The notes under the pieces: generated by a model
What the model saw: the letters and a program-made list of their open reading frames with translations, nothing else
What the model was told of the DNA's origin: nothing
The model's database searches: none
Position numbers and translations under genes: made by a program
Shown: positions 1 to 7,280 of the stretch, piece by piece
Numbering within the stretch: the stretch's first letter is position 1
Layout of the letters: the number at the start of each line of letters is the position of its first letter
Source: an uncultured Eubacteriales bacterium
GTDB taxonomy: Bacteria; Bacillota; Clostridia; Oscillospirales; CAG-272
DNA length: 19,784 bases
Direction of reading: 5' to 3'
Assembly: GCA_900554225.1 (NCBI GenBank)
Contig: USGH01000020.1
Coordinates: 1 to 19,784, forward strand

Positions 1-286
1 GACAGACCGCCAGTGTCGCCACAGCCGCGCCGAGTACACCTGCCCGCTTGTATCCGATGTACGTCGCGCCGTTGATGGCCACGGGACCGGGCGTCGATTC
101 CGCCATTGCCACCATATTGAGAAACTCCTCCCCTGTCAGCCAATCCCGCTTTTCGACGCACTCCTCCTCCAGGAGCCGCAGCATCCCGTAGCCGCCGCCG
201 AACGTGAACGCGCCGATTTTCAAAAAGGTCCAAAAGAGCGAGCCGATCTCCCCCGCCCGCCGTGTCTCCAGTCTGCCGTAATCCAT
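1..286 (-). CDS. Chromate transporter (CHR family), 5' part only
   Basis: The gene enters the window from the left edge, so only the first 95 residues are visible. They contain the conserved amino-terminal signature of CHR-family transporters (ChrA type): a first membrane segment running into FTFGGGYGMLRLLEEE, then the KRDWLTGEEF stretch, and AESTPGPVAINGATYIGYK. CHR proteins are inner-membrane proteins linked to chromate efflux; in many Clostridia they occur as two short half-size genes in tandem, and this may be the first half (inference). The start ATG at 286 lies behind a strong AGGGAGGTG ribosome site (291-299). It is divergent from the LysR-type gene at 405, the usual layout for a LysR regulator and its target. 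The true substrate in this organism is uncertain, since many Firmicute CHR homologues are untested. Confidence 0.9.
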   Translation of the reverse strand, partial: MDYGRLETRRAGEIGSLFWTFLKIGAFTFGGGYGMLRLLEEECVEKRDWLTGEEFLNMVAMAESTPGPVAINGATYIGYKRAGVLGAAVATLAVC

Positions 287-335
287 CCGCGCACCTCCCT
301 GTCGTATCTCTTCCTAGAATAGTATACGCCACCTC

Positions 336-364
336 TTTACATAAATCCATTCCCATGTTATAAT
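336..364 (+). promoter_or_regulatory. SigA-type promoter of the LysR gene
   Basis: TTTACA (336-341) and TATAAT (359-364) are separated by exactly 17 bp. The start codon of the LysR gene at 405 follows about 34 bp after the expected transcription start, with GGGGGT (394-399) as ribosome site. A weaker minus-strand -10 (TATACT, complement of 321-326) may serve the divergent chromate transporter, but its -35 is poor. The octamer AATAGTAT occurs at both -10 regions (318-325 and 362-369). Confidence 0.75.
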
Positions 365-404
365 AGTATCCATAGATATTTCTTTATGCTTTTGGGGGTA
401 CACC

Positions 405-1295
405 ATGGACATACGACACCTGCAGATTTTCCGGATGGTCTGCGACTGCGGCGGGATCACGGCGGCGGCGGATCGACTGAACGTGACCCAGCCCTCGGTC
501 AGCATCGCGATCCGGGAATTGGAAGCGTACTATCACGTCAAGCTTTTTGACCGGATCAACCGAGGCGTGTATCCGACAGAAGCGGGACGGCTGCTGCGCC
601 AATATGCGGACGCGATCCTCACCCCGTTTGCCGAGGCGGAATCCGTTCTGCGCACCGGTCGGGCGTTTGTGCAATGTCGGATCGGCGTGAATGTATCGGT
701 GGCGGAGGCGTATCTCGGCGATTGGATCGAGACGATCCGCCAAACCGCGCCGGAGATCGAGCTGACCGCCTTTGCCGACAACAACGAACGGCTTGACAGA
801 CTGCTCACAGAAAACCGCATCGACCTTGCCGTATACGACGGAGCCATCGACCGTGCGGCAAAGACCGTACTGCCTCTGTTTACGGAAACGGAAGCCGCCG
901 TATGCGCACCGACATTGTACGACAGGGAAACGATCACGCCGGAGGAGCTGTCACACCATCCCCTGCTTCTGCGGGAATTGGGCAGTGGACAGCGATCCGC
1001 CGTGGACAATGCGCTCTCCCGCTTCGGCTACACGTGTGCGGTCACGAGCGTGAGTACGCTGGCTCTGGTGGAATTGGCGGCGCAGGGGATCGGGATCGCC
1101 GTGGTGCCGATGCGGCTGGCGAAGCATCTATGCGAAAAATACGGGCTGCGTCTCTGTACCATTGCAGACGAAACGGGCACAGCGGCGATCCAGCGCGAAT
1201 ATGTGCTCGCCCATCTGCGCCACAAGAACCTGACCCCAACCATGCGCAGCGTAATGGAGACCTTGCAGCACTGCGCCATAGGACTGGTGGAGTGA
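405..1295 (+). CDS. LysR-family transcriptional regulator
   Basis: A 296-residue protein of the standard LysR length. Residues 1-62 form the winged helix-turn-helix (MDIRHLQIFR..., with GGITAAADRLNVTQPSVS as the HTH and LFDRINRGVYPTEAG as the wing), followed by the linker helix. Residues about 90-290 form the periplasmic-binding-protein-like effector domain, starting CRIGVNVSVAEAYLG. These regulators bind DNA as tetramers and usually control a divergently transcribed neighbour, here the chromate transporter 118 bp away, plus their own gene. The effector cannot be read from the sequence. It could alternatively act on the ABC operon 165 bp downstream, whose upstream region is rich in palindromes, but nothing shows this directly. 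Confidence 0.95.
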   Translation: MDIRHLQIFRMVCDCGGITAAADRLNVTQPSVSIAIRELEAYYHVKLFDRINRGVYPTEAGRLLRQYADAILTPFAEAESVLRTGRAFVQCRIGVNVSVAEAYLGDWIETIRQTAPEIELTAFADNNERLDRLLTENRIDLAVYDGAIDRAAKTVLPLFTETEAAVCAPTLYDRETITPEELSHHPLLLRELGSGQRSAVDNALSRFGYTCAVTSVSTLALVELAAQGIGIAVVPMRLAKHLCEKYGLRLCTIADETGTAAIQREYVLAHLRHKNLTPTMRSVMETLQHCAIGLVE

Positions 1296-1315
1296 TTTTC
1301 GCGCAATGATTAGCC

Positions 1316-1352
1316 GCAGTTGTCAACATCTGCAACTGCAAGTTGTACTTGC
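1316..1352. repeat. Cluster of overlapping perfect inverted repeats
   Basis: Thirty-seven bases between the LysR stop and the ABC promoter carry several interleaved perfect palindromes: GCAGTTG (1316-1322) with CAACTGC (1333-1339); GTTGTCAAC (1319-1327); CAACT-GCA-AGTTG (1333-1345); and GCAAGT-TGT-ACTTGC (1338-1352). They share arms, so the corresponding RNA hairpins would be mutually exclusive. No U-run follows, which argues against a simple terminator. The cluster ends 35 bp before the -35 of the ABC promoter, a position suited to an activator or repressor operator (inference). Confidence 0.6.
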
Positions 1353-1387
1353 CAAACGAAGAATCGAACCATGCAAGAAGCAGTTGA

Positions 1388-1416
1388 TTGAAAAAGAACG
1401 CCGTTTGTGGTATACT
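1388..1416 (+). promoter_or_regulatory. SigA-type promoter of the ABC transporter operon
   Basis: TTGAAA (1388-1393) and TATACT (1411-1416) with a 17-bp spacer. Directly downstream, at about +10, lies a perfect inverted repeat CCGGGA-CAGT-TCCCGG (1432-1447) that ends 2 bp before the GGGAGGA ribosome site (1449-1455), so a folded leader or bound protein could limit translation or initiation. Confidence 0.7.
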
Positions 1417-1460
1417 GATGGCAGAAAGCATCCGGGACAGTTCCCGGTGGGAGGACATCG

Positions 1461-3332
1461 ATGAAAGACAAAGCAATCGAAAAGAAACAGAAAAAAGAAA
1501 AACAAAAGGCGGAAAAGCCAAAATTCGGCATGTGGTCGAACACGGCGTTTATGATCCGCACGGCATGGCAGGACCAGGAGAAAATGGTCATCGTCCTCTG
1601 TGTCGTGACCGCACTCCTTGCCGTGGCGAACAGTCTTCTACAGCTCTACGTCACCCCCGTCCTGCTCGACAACGTGGAATCGCACGCGCCGCTGGGAACG
1701 CTCCTTGGGACGATCACCCTCTTTACCGTGGGACTGCTCCTGTGCGCCGCGACCTCCGCCTATCTCGAAGAAAACACCATGTACGGCAGGATTCAGGTGC
1801 GGCTCGCCATCATCCGACAGATGGGGATCAAATCGGCGACGACCTCCTTCCCGAATCTCTACGACGACAAATTCCTGAAGCTGCGCGCGAAATCCTCCGA
1901 CGCAACCTCCGGCAACAGTCAGGCGACAGAGGCGGTCTGGGGGACGCTCTCTACGCTTTTACAAAATGTTCTCGGCTTTATCCTCTACCTCTTCTTACTC
2001 TTCTCCCTCGACTGGCGCATGATCGTCGTGATCCTTGTCACCGCCGTTGCCGGATACATCGTCACCAAATATGTCAGCGAGTACGAGTATCGGCACAGAG
2101 AGGAATTCGGCGCGCTGGAAAAGCAGTTATTCTATATCGACCGGGTCGCCAAGGATCGCACAGCCGCTGCCGACATCCGCATTTTCCATCTGCTGCCGTG
2201 GCTGAAGGAGGTCCAGGATAAGGCACTGACCGCCTATCAGGCTCTCTCCGGCAAGGCGCAGAACACCTACATCTGGGCATCCATCGCGGATCTCGTGCTG
2301 GCATTTCTCCGCAACGGAATCGCCTATGCGTATCTGCTCTCGCTCTGCCTCCACTCCGGGATGCGCGTATCCGCGTTTCTCCTGTACTTCTCGGCAATCG
2401 GCGGATTTGCAACGTGGATCACCGGGATCCTCGGCAATCTGAATACCTTACATAAGCAGAGCCTCGATCTCTCGACGGTGCGGGAGTTTCTCACCTATCC
2501 GGAGCCGTTTTCCTTTACCGGCGCGTCGCTTATCCCGAAACCGGACAAGGCATACACCATCGAACTGCGCGACGTGACCTTCCGCTATCCCGGCACGGAG
2601 CGCAACATTCTCGAACACGTAAATCTCACCCTCCATCCCGGTGAGAAGCTGGCGGTCGTCGGACTGAACGGCGCGGGGAAAACCACATTGGTCAAGCTGC
2701 TCTGTGGCTTCTATGATCCGACAGAGGGCGCGGTGCTCTTGAACGGACGGGACATCCGGGAATACAACAGACAGGACTACTATTCCCTGTTCTCCGCTGT
2801 GTTCCAGGATTTCGACACGCTTGCCTCCACCATCGCCGCCAATATCGCCCAGAGCGAGGACGCCATCGACTACGACAGGGTATGGCACTGCGTCGATCAG
2901 GCGGGGCTGCGGACGAAATTTGAATCCCTGCCGGACGGTCTGGAGACAAAAATGAACCGGGATGTATATGAGGACGCTGTAGCCCTCTCCGGCGGCGAAA
3001 CCCAGCGGCTGGTTCTCGCACGTGCATTATACAAAAACGCACCGATTCTGATGCTCGATGAACCGACCGCGGCACTGGATCCGATCTCCGAGGCGGAGCT
3101 TTACGAAAAATACAGCGAGATCACCGCCGGACGCTCCTCCGTGTACATCAGCCACCGCTTGGCATCCACGCGTTTCTGCGACCGGATCATTCTGATCGGC
3201 GACGCGCGGATCTTAGAGGAAGGCACACACGAAGAGCTCTTGGCAAAGGGTGGGAAATACGCGGAGCTGTTCACGGTACAGAGCCACTATTACGCGGATT
3301 CTGCCGCAAACGAAACGGAGGATGCGGAATGA
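1461..3332 (+). CDS. ABC exporter half-transporter 1 (permease-ATPase fusion)
   Basis: A 623-residue protein with a lysine-rich cytoplasmic start (1-22), about six membrane segments between residues 40 and 330, and a nucleotide-binding domain from about 367. The ATPase motifs are intact: Walker A GLNGAGKT (401-408), Q-loop Q449, signature LSGGE (509-513), Walker B ILMLDE (529-534) and switch H565. The layout is that of type IV (MsbA/LmrA-like) exporters. The stop overlaps the start of the next gene by 4 bp (ATGA), and both encode the same architecture, so the pair should form a heterodimer. Both ATP sites look catalytically complete, unlike many Firmicute heterodimers with one degenerate site. 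ATG 1461 is preceded by GGGAGGA. Substrate unknown; no peptide, lantibiotic or drug-specific gene lies next to it. Confidence 0.95.
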   Translation: MKDKAIEKKQKKEKQKAEKPKFGMWSNTAFMIRTAWQDQEKMVIVLCVVTALLAVANSLLQLYVTPVLLDNVESHAPLGTLLGTITLFTVGLLLCAATSAYLEENTMYGRIQVRLAIIRQMGIKSATTSFPNLYDDKFLKLRAKSSDATSGNSQATEAVWGTLSTLLQNVLGFILYLFLLFSLDWRMIVVILVTAVAGYIVTKYVSEYEYRHREEFGALEKQLFYIDRVAKDRTAAADIRIFHLLPWLKEVQDKALTAYQALSGKAQNTYIWASIADLVLAFLRNGIAYAYLLSLCLHSGMRVSAFLLYFSAIGGFATWITGILGNLNTLHKQSLDLSTVREFLTYPEPFSFTGASLIPKPDKAYTIELRDVTFRYPGTERNILEHVNLTLHPGEKLAVVGLNGAGKTTLVKLLCGFYDPTEGAVLLNGRDIREYNRQDYYSLFSAVFQDFDTLASTIAANIAQSEDAIDYDRVWHCVDQAGLRTKFESLPDGLETKMNRDVYEDAVALSGGETQRLVLARALYKNAPILMLDEPTAALDPISEAELYEKYSEITAGRSSVYISHRLASTRFCDRIILIGDARILEEGTHEELLAKGGKYAELFTVQSHYYADSAANETEDAE

Positions 3333-5197
3333 AAAAGAACGAATCGAAAAAAACGACGCTGCGGCAGGCATTCTCAATCAACCGGCGCGCGTTTGGAATG
3401 CTATTCCACAAATACCCGGCAATGTTTCTCTCCCGGCTGCTCCCGGTGATCTTCAACGCGCTGTCTCCGTATGTCGGCATTTACCTTTCCGCGCAGATCA
3501 TGGATGAGCTGTCCGGGAACCGCGATCCGCTCGTGCTGCGGAATCTGGTTTTGGCGACCCTATTCTCCGCTGCCGCCATTGCGCTGGTCACAGCACTGCT
3601 GAACCGTTGGCGGGAGACCGTATGCTCTGCCATGTATTTGCAGGTAGAGGGCTTTTTCGCGGAAAAAATGCTCTCGCTCGATTTTCTTTCCATTGACGAT
3701 ACACACACCCACGAAATGCTCTCGACGATCCGGCAGAACCAGAATGGCGGCGGCTGGGGTCTGTACCGCGTCATTGGCAATGTAGAGTCGCTGCTCTCCG
3801 CGTTCTGCAATCTCTTTGGCGGGATCGCGCTGACCGTAACCCTGTTTGTCCAGCGTGTTCCGGACGACAGCGGCAATTGGACCGTTCTGAACCATCCGCT
3901 TTTTGTGCTCGCCGTGGTGGCACTGCTGCTCTTTGTGACCTATCTCGCCCCGATGCTGTCCACAAAGGCGAACAGCTACTACGCAAAAGCGGCAGGGAAC
4001 CATAATCTTGGCAACCGCCTGTTCGGCTTCTTCGGCTTTCTCGGCAACCGCAACCAGTACGCCGCCGACATCCGTATCTACCGGCAGGGGGATATCTGCG
4101 CGAAATACTGCGCTGACAAAACGGCTACCTTTGGCTCCAAGGGTCCGTTTGCACGACTGGCGCGCGGTCCGATGGGACTGTACAGAGGCGCGTCCGCTGC
4201 GGTATCCGTACTTTTCACAGGGCTGGTGTATGTGTTCGTTTGTCTGAAGGCGTGGGCGGGCGCGTTTGGCGTCGGCGCTGTGACCCAGTATGTCGCCTCG
4301 ATCACACGGTTGTCCGGCAGTCTCTCCTCGCTTCTTTCCACCACCGGCGATATGCGCAACAACGCGCCGTTTCTCTCCCTGGTGTTTGACTTTCTCGATA
4401 TTCCGTCCGTGATGCAGAAGGGCAACCGTCCGTTTCCGAGCGGGGACACCCACGAGATCGCGTTTCACGATGTGTCTTTCCGCTATCCGGGCGCGCAGAC
4501 GGACGCGTTGTCCCACGTGAATCTGACCTTTACGACCGGGGAACGGATGGCGGTGGTCGGCAGAAACGGCAGCGGCAAATCCACATTTATCAAGCTCCTG
4601 TCCCGGCTGTACGATCCCACCGAGGGCAGTATTACCATCGACGGCGTGGACATTCGCGAGATCGACTACACGACCTATCTTGCCGCATTTGGCGTGGTGT
4701 TCCAGGATTTCAAGCTGTTCTCCCTGCCGCTTGGTGAAAATGTCGGTGCCGGGAAGGTGTATGATCGGGATCGCGCGGAAACGGATCTTGTCAAGGCAGG
4801 CTTTGGGGAGCGGTTACAAAAGCTGGAAGCGGGACTGGACACCTATCTCTACAAGGACATTCACGACGACGGCACCGATTTCTCCGGCGGCGAAGCGCAG
4901 AAGATAGCGATCGCACGCGCACTGTATAAGAACGCGCCGCTTATCATTCTGGACGAACCGACCGCAGCCTTAGACCCGATTGCGGAATCCAGGGTCTACG
5001 AAAGCTTTGACGAGATCGTCGGCGACAAAACAGCGGTCTACATCAGCCATCGTCTGTCCTCCTGCCGCTTCTGTCAGGACATTCTCGTGTTCTATACGGG
5101 CAGGCTTGTGGAACGCGGCGCGCATGAAGCCCTGGTGGAAGCCGGCGGCAAATACGCAGAGCTGTGGGAAGCGCAGGCGCAGTATTACCGTAAGTAA
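3329..5197 (+). CDS. ABC exporter half-transporter 2 (permease-ATPase fusion)
   Basis: A 622-residue partner of the preceding gene, translationally coupled through a 4-bp overlap. Membrane segments occur around residues 30-60, 72-92, 155-175, 190-210 and 285-325. The nucleotide-binding domain begins near 376: Walker A GRNGSGKS (411-418), Q-loop Q459, signature FSGGE (518-522, a mild variant of LSGGE), Walker B LIILDE (538-543), H574. The loop between segments has a hydrophilic insertion (about 176-190) not present in partner 1. Both genes are followed by a gap containing a hairpin and then pnuC. Exported substrate cannot be inferred; drug, lipid or peptide export are all possible for this family. 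Confidence 0.95.
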   Translation: MKKNESKKTTLRQAFSINRRAFGMLFHKYPAMFLSRLLPVIFNALSPYVGIYLSAQIMDELSGNRDPLVLRNLVLATLFSAAAIALVTALLNRWRETVCSAMYLQVEGFFAEKMLSLDFLSIDDTHTHEMLSTIRQNQNGGGWGLYRVIGNVESLLSAFCNLFGGIALTVTLFVQRVPDDSGNWTVLNHPLFVLAVVALLLFVTYLAPMLSTKANSYYAKAAGNHNLGNRLFGFFGFLGNRNQYAADIRIYRQGDICAKYCADKTATFGSKGPFARLARGPMGLYRGASAAVSVLFTGLVYVFVCLKAWAGAFGVGAVTQYVASITRLSGSLSSLLSTTGDMRNNAPFLSLVFDFLDIPSVMQKGNRPFPSGDTHEIAFHDVSFRYPGAQTDALSHVNLTFTTGERMAVVGRNGSGKSTFIKLLSRLYDPTEGSITIDGVDIREIDYTTYLAAFGVVFQDFKLFSLPLGENVGAGKVYDRDRAETDLVKAGFGERLQKLEAGLDTYLYKDIHDDGTDFSGGEAQKIAIARALYKNAPLIILDEPTAALDPIAESRVYESFDEIVGDKTAVYISHRLSSCRFCQDILVFYTGRLVERGAHEALVEAGGKYAELWEAQAQYYRK

Positions 5198-5238
5198 CGC
5201 GCATCGTTCAACTGTTTTGGCAGACGAACAAAAAAGTC

Positions 5239-5262
5239 ATACGGCAACAATTTTTGTCGTAT
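5239..5262. repeat. Inverted repeat downstream of the ABC operon
   Basis: ATACGGCAA (5239-5247) pairs with TTGTCGTAT (5254-5262) through nine positions including one G-U, leaving a 6-base loop. It lacks a T-run on the plus strand but is followed by six Ts when read on the minus strand. It lies 42 bp after the ABC stop and 4 bp before the -35 of the next promoter, so it could be an RNA-processing/stability hairpin or an operator. Confidence 0.4.
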
Positions 5263-5266
5263 CCCA

Positions 5267-5294
5267 TTGACATTTCCAAAATTTCTGCTATAAT
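5267..5294 (+). promoter_or_regulatory. SigA-type promoter of pnuC
   Basis: A consensus TTGACA (5267-5272) and consensus TATAAT (5289-5294) with a 16-bp spacer. The expected start point is near 5301, giving a leader of about 57 bases, too short for a typical riboswitch. It shows pnuC can be transcribed independently of the ABC genes upstream. Confidence 0.8.
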
Positions 5295-5295
5295 G

Positions 5296-5336
5296 ATTCC
5301 GGTATTTTTCGCAAGCGGAGAATGCCGGAATTTTTT
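5296..5336 (+). terminator. Terminator-like hairpin overlapping the pnuC transcription start
   Basis: ATTCCGGTATT (5296-5306) pairs with AATGCCGGAAT (5321-5331) over 11 bp with one G-U, around a 14-base loop, and is followed directly by five Ts (5332-5336). A transcript coming from the ABC genes would form the full stem and probably terminate, while a transcript started at about 5301 would lack the first five bases of the left arm and keep only a weak stem. The palindrome could also be a DNA operator at the start point. Confidence 0.6.
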
Positions 5337-5357
5337 ATACCAATTTCGGAGGAAATT

Positions 5358-6161
5358 ATGGAAAAGAACACCTCAACCTTTGGAGCGAAATGCAGACACG
5401 TATGGAATTATTTCTCCCTCTACGAAAAGATCTGGTTTTTCTCGATTCTCATCCTGGCGTGCGTTTTTGCCGTGCTGTTCCCGGAGGAAGACATCAACGG
5501 CGTCCGCGGCTCCATCATCATGGGGCTGTATTTAGCGGACACGTTTTTGAACATCCTCTGTGAGCTGCTTATCTCCAAGCAGAGCAAGTGGAACTTCATC
5601 GTCTCCCTGTTTGTGGAGATCACGGAAATTCTCATCTGTATCGTATTGTCGTATCGCTTCGCCACGATGGCATCCACTCTGTTCTTCTGGATCCCGATCG
5701 ACATCATCAGCTTCATCAACTGGCACCGTCACCCCGATAAGAAGGACGACGAGGTGACGGAGGTGCGCAAGCTGTCCGGTTGGGCTGAGGTCGCGATCAT
5801 TGCGGGTATTGTTGTGTGGACGCTCGGCGTGGGCTATTTCCTCACCACGCTGGACATCGGAACCGATCTTTTCGGAGGGAATCAGACGCTGGAGACGTGG
5901 GTCTGCTATCTGGACGCGTGCGCTTCCGCTGTCGGCATCTGCAACGGTCTGTTCATCCTGTTCCGGATCCGGGAGCAGTGGATCGCGTGGTACATCTGCG
6001 CGCTCCTCGAGGCGACCATCAACATTCTCTCCGGTCAGTACGTCCTGCTGGTGCTGAAGGTCGGCTATCTCACGAACACCACCTACGGCTACATCAAGTG
6101 GACGAAGTACATCAGGGAGCATAAAAAAGAGCTGGAAGCCAAGAAGCAGCTCAGCCTATAA
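5358..6161 (+). CDS. pnuC: PnuC-family vitamin precursor transporter
   Basis: A 267-residue membrane protein with about seven hydrophobic segments and the PnuC fold. The diagnostic C-terminal part is visible: a WVCYLDACASAVGI segment, REQWIAWYICALLEATINI (residues about 205-222), then a final segment ending GYIKW before a charged tail. PnuC proteins move nicotinamide riboside (PnuT and PnuX relatives move thiamine or riboflavin) by facilitated diffusion, trapped by phosphorylation inside. ATG 5358 was chosen because CGGAGGAA lies 7 bp upstream; an upstream in-frame ATG at 5322 has no ribosome site and sits inside the hairpin. The gene stands alone, with its own promoter and terminator; no kinase gene is adjacent, so the exact vitamin is not determined, nicotinamide riboside being most likely. 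Confidence 0.85.
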   Translation: MEKNTSTFGAKCRHVWNYFSLYEKIWFFSILILACVFAVLFPEEDINGVRGSIIMGLYLADTFLNILCELLISKQSKWNFIVSLFVEITEILICIVLSYRFATMASTLFFWIPIDIISFINWHRHPDKKDDEVTEVRKLSGWAEVAIIAGIVVWTLGVGYFLTTLDIGTDLFGGNQTLETWVCYLDACASAVGICNGLFILFRIREQWIAWYICALLEATINILSGQYVLLVLKVGYLTNTTYGYIKWTKYIREHKKELEAKKQLSL

Positions 6162-6174
6162 CCAGATGAAAATC

Positions 6175-6198
6175 GCGGGAGGAAACTTCCGCTTTTTT
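6175..6198 (+). terminator. Intrinsic terminator after pnuC
   Basis: GCGGGAG (6175-6181) and CTTCCGC (6186-6192) form a 7-bp stem (one G-U) capped by a GAAA tetraloop and followed by six Ts (6193-6198). It lies 13 bp after the pnuC stop. Confidence 0.9.
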
Positions 6199-6211
6199 CT
6201 AAGGATGCTCT

Positions 6212-6240
6212 GTATCCTCCGCATTTTTGCGGCGGAATAC
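6212..6240. repeat. Imperfect hairpin upstream of the hydrolase gene
   Basis: GTAT (6212-6215) pairs with ATAC (6237-6240), and the inner CCGCA/TGCGG stem is capped by TTTT, giving about 11 pairs with one bulge and one mismatch. No T-run follows. I saw no convincing SigA promoter between here and the hydrolase start, so it may be part of that gene's leader or of its control. Confidence 0.35.
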
Positions 6241-6317
6241 CCGGATATATGGCTTTTACGCAAAAAACGGTCGGGGAGCAGAGCCTTCCCAGAAAGTCAT
6301 CTTTTCAGGAGATCACC

Positions 6318-7154
6318 ATGACTACACATGAAAAAATCCTCTCCCTTCCACTGACGGACACGCAGATTGCGTTCTTCTATCTCGGTCAGGAAGGCTATAT
6401 CCTCAAATTCCGGAATACCTATCTTCTCATCGACGGCTACCTGACCGATTTTCTCGACCGCGCACCCGACCGTGATCCCCGTCTGTTCCGCCGCTTTCCC
6501 TCTCCCCTGACCCCGGAGGAATGCGATTTTGTCGATTTCGTGTTCTGCTCCCACCGCCACGGCGACCACACCGATATTGCCACCATCCAGGGGATCGCCG
6601 CCGTGAATGACCACGCTGTATTCTGTATTCGGGCGGCGTTTGCAGAGGAGGTTGCCGCGATGGTGGAGGTATCTGTACGTCCGCTTGCCACAGATGAAAC
6701 GATCCGCCTGACGGATTCGATCACAGTGACAGCGATTCCTGCCGCGCACGAAGAACTGCATCCGACAGACGGCGGCAATTACGCGGAAAACGGCTTTGTG
6801 TTCGATTTTGACGGAATACGCGTCTATCACGCCGGGGATTCCTGTGTGTATGACGGTCTGGAGGAACGGATACGCGGCTCTCATGTCGTCATGCTGCCCA
6901 TCAACGGCCGGGATTACTATCGTCTCCAGCGAAACTGCATCGGCAATATGGATGCGCTGGAGGCGATCACCCTTGCCCACCATGTCGGCGCATCGCTCTG
7001 TATCCCGATGCACTACGATCTCTTCCCGCACAACCGGGTCTGCCCCGCGAATTTTGTGAACACCGCTGCGCTGTACCACGAGGAATACGGTGCGCTGACC
7101 CCGTATCACCTGTTCCAGCCGGGCGAGGGCTATATCTTCACGCCGGGACTGTAA
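6318..7154 (+). CDS. Metallo-beta-lactamase-fold hydrolase, UlaG-like
   Basis: A 278-residue cytosolic protein of the metallo-beta-lactamase superfamily. The metal-binding HxHxDH is HRHGDH (residues 79-84); further expected ligands are H144 (PAAHEE), D174 (YHAGDS) and H232 (MHYDLF). The block LPINGRDYYR (193-202) followed by NMDALEAITLAHHVGA resembles the UlaG group, whose founding member is L-ascorbate-6-phosphate lactonase; most family members have unknown substrates. ATG 6318 follows AGGAGA (6307-6312) at normal spacing; an in-frame ATG at 6249 has no ribosome site. No sugar phosphotransferase or ascorbate genes are nearby, so the lactonase role is not supported by context. The gene is single and ends at a bidirectional terminator. 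Confidence 0.9.
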   Translation: MTTHEKILSLPLTDTQIAFFYLGQEGYILKFRNTYLLIDGYLTDFLDRAPDRDPRLFRRFPSPLTPEECDFVDFVFCSHRHGDHTDIATIQGIAAVNDHAVFCIRAAFAEEVAAMVEVSVRPLATDETIRLTDSITVTAIPAAHEELHPTDGGNYAENGFVFDFDGIRVYHAGDSCVYDGLEERIRGSHVVMLPINGRDYYRLQRNCIGNMDALEAITLAHHVGASLCIPMHYDLFPHNRVCPANFVNTAALYHEEYGALTPYHLFQPGEGYIFTPGL

Positions 7155-7192
7155 GATTGTCTGTTTTGCGCGCCCGGACACAAAAATCCACC

Positions 7193-7243
7193 AAAAAAAA
7201 CGACTGTACGCCGGAGCTTTTGCCGGAATACAGCCGTTTTTTT
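7193..7243. terminator. Bidirectional terminator between convergent genes
   Basis: A-run (7193-7200), then CTGTA (7204-7208) pairing TACAG (7229-7233) and CCGG (7211-7214) pairing CCGG (7223-7226), with small internal mismatches, then a T-run (7237-7243). The symmetric A and T runs let it terminate the hydrolase on the plus strand and the XRE-solenoid gene on the minus strand. Confidence 0.85.
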
Positions 7244-7256
7244 GCGCATTTTCCGC

Positions 7257-7274
7257 TTTGCAAGCACCGCTTGC
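7257..7274. repeat. TTTGCAAG-N3-CGCTTGC palindrome, copy 1
   Basis: GCAAGC-ACC-GCTTGC preceded by TTT. An almost identical 18-bp element (15 of 18 positions, differing only in the central triplet) lies at 8544-8561 in the same orientation, so the pair brackets the XRE-solenoid gene. Flanking CCGC and GCGG extend the stem here. Confidence 0.5.
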
Positions 7275-7280
7275 GCGGTC

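Noticed and set aside
1316..1352. Terminator for the LysR gene
   Set aside because: The stems are short, AT-balanced and not followed by a T-run, so ordinary intrinsic termination is not supported.
3560..4516. Open frame of 318 codons on the minus strand inside the second ABC gene
   Set aside because: It lies antisense to a fully recognised ATPase gene, has no ribosome site or family motif, and has the charged, low-complexity composition typical of antisense frames in GC-rich coding DNA.
5198..5357. Possible riboswitch in front of pnuC
   Set aside because: With the consensus promoter at 5267-5294 the leader is only about 57 bases, and no known NAD, thiamine or riboflavin aptamer core is visible.
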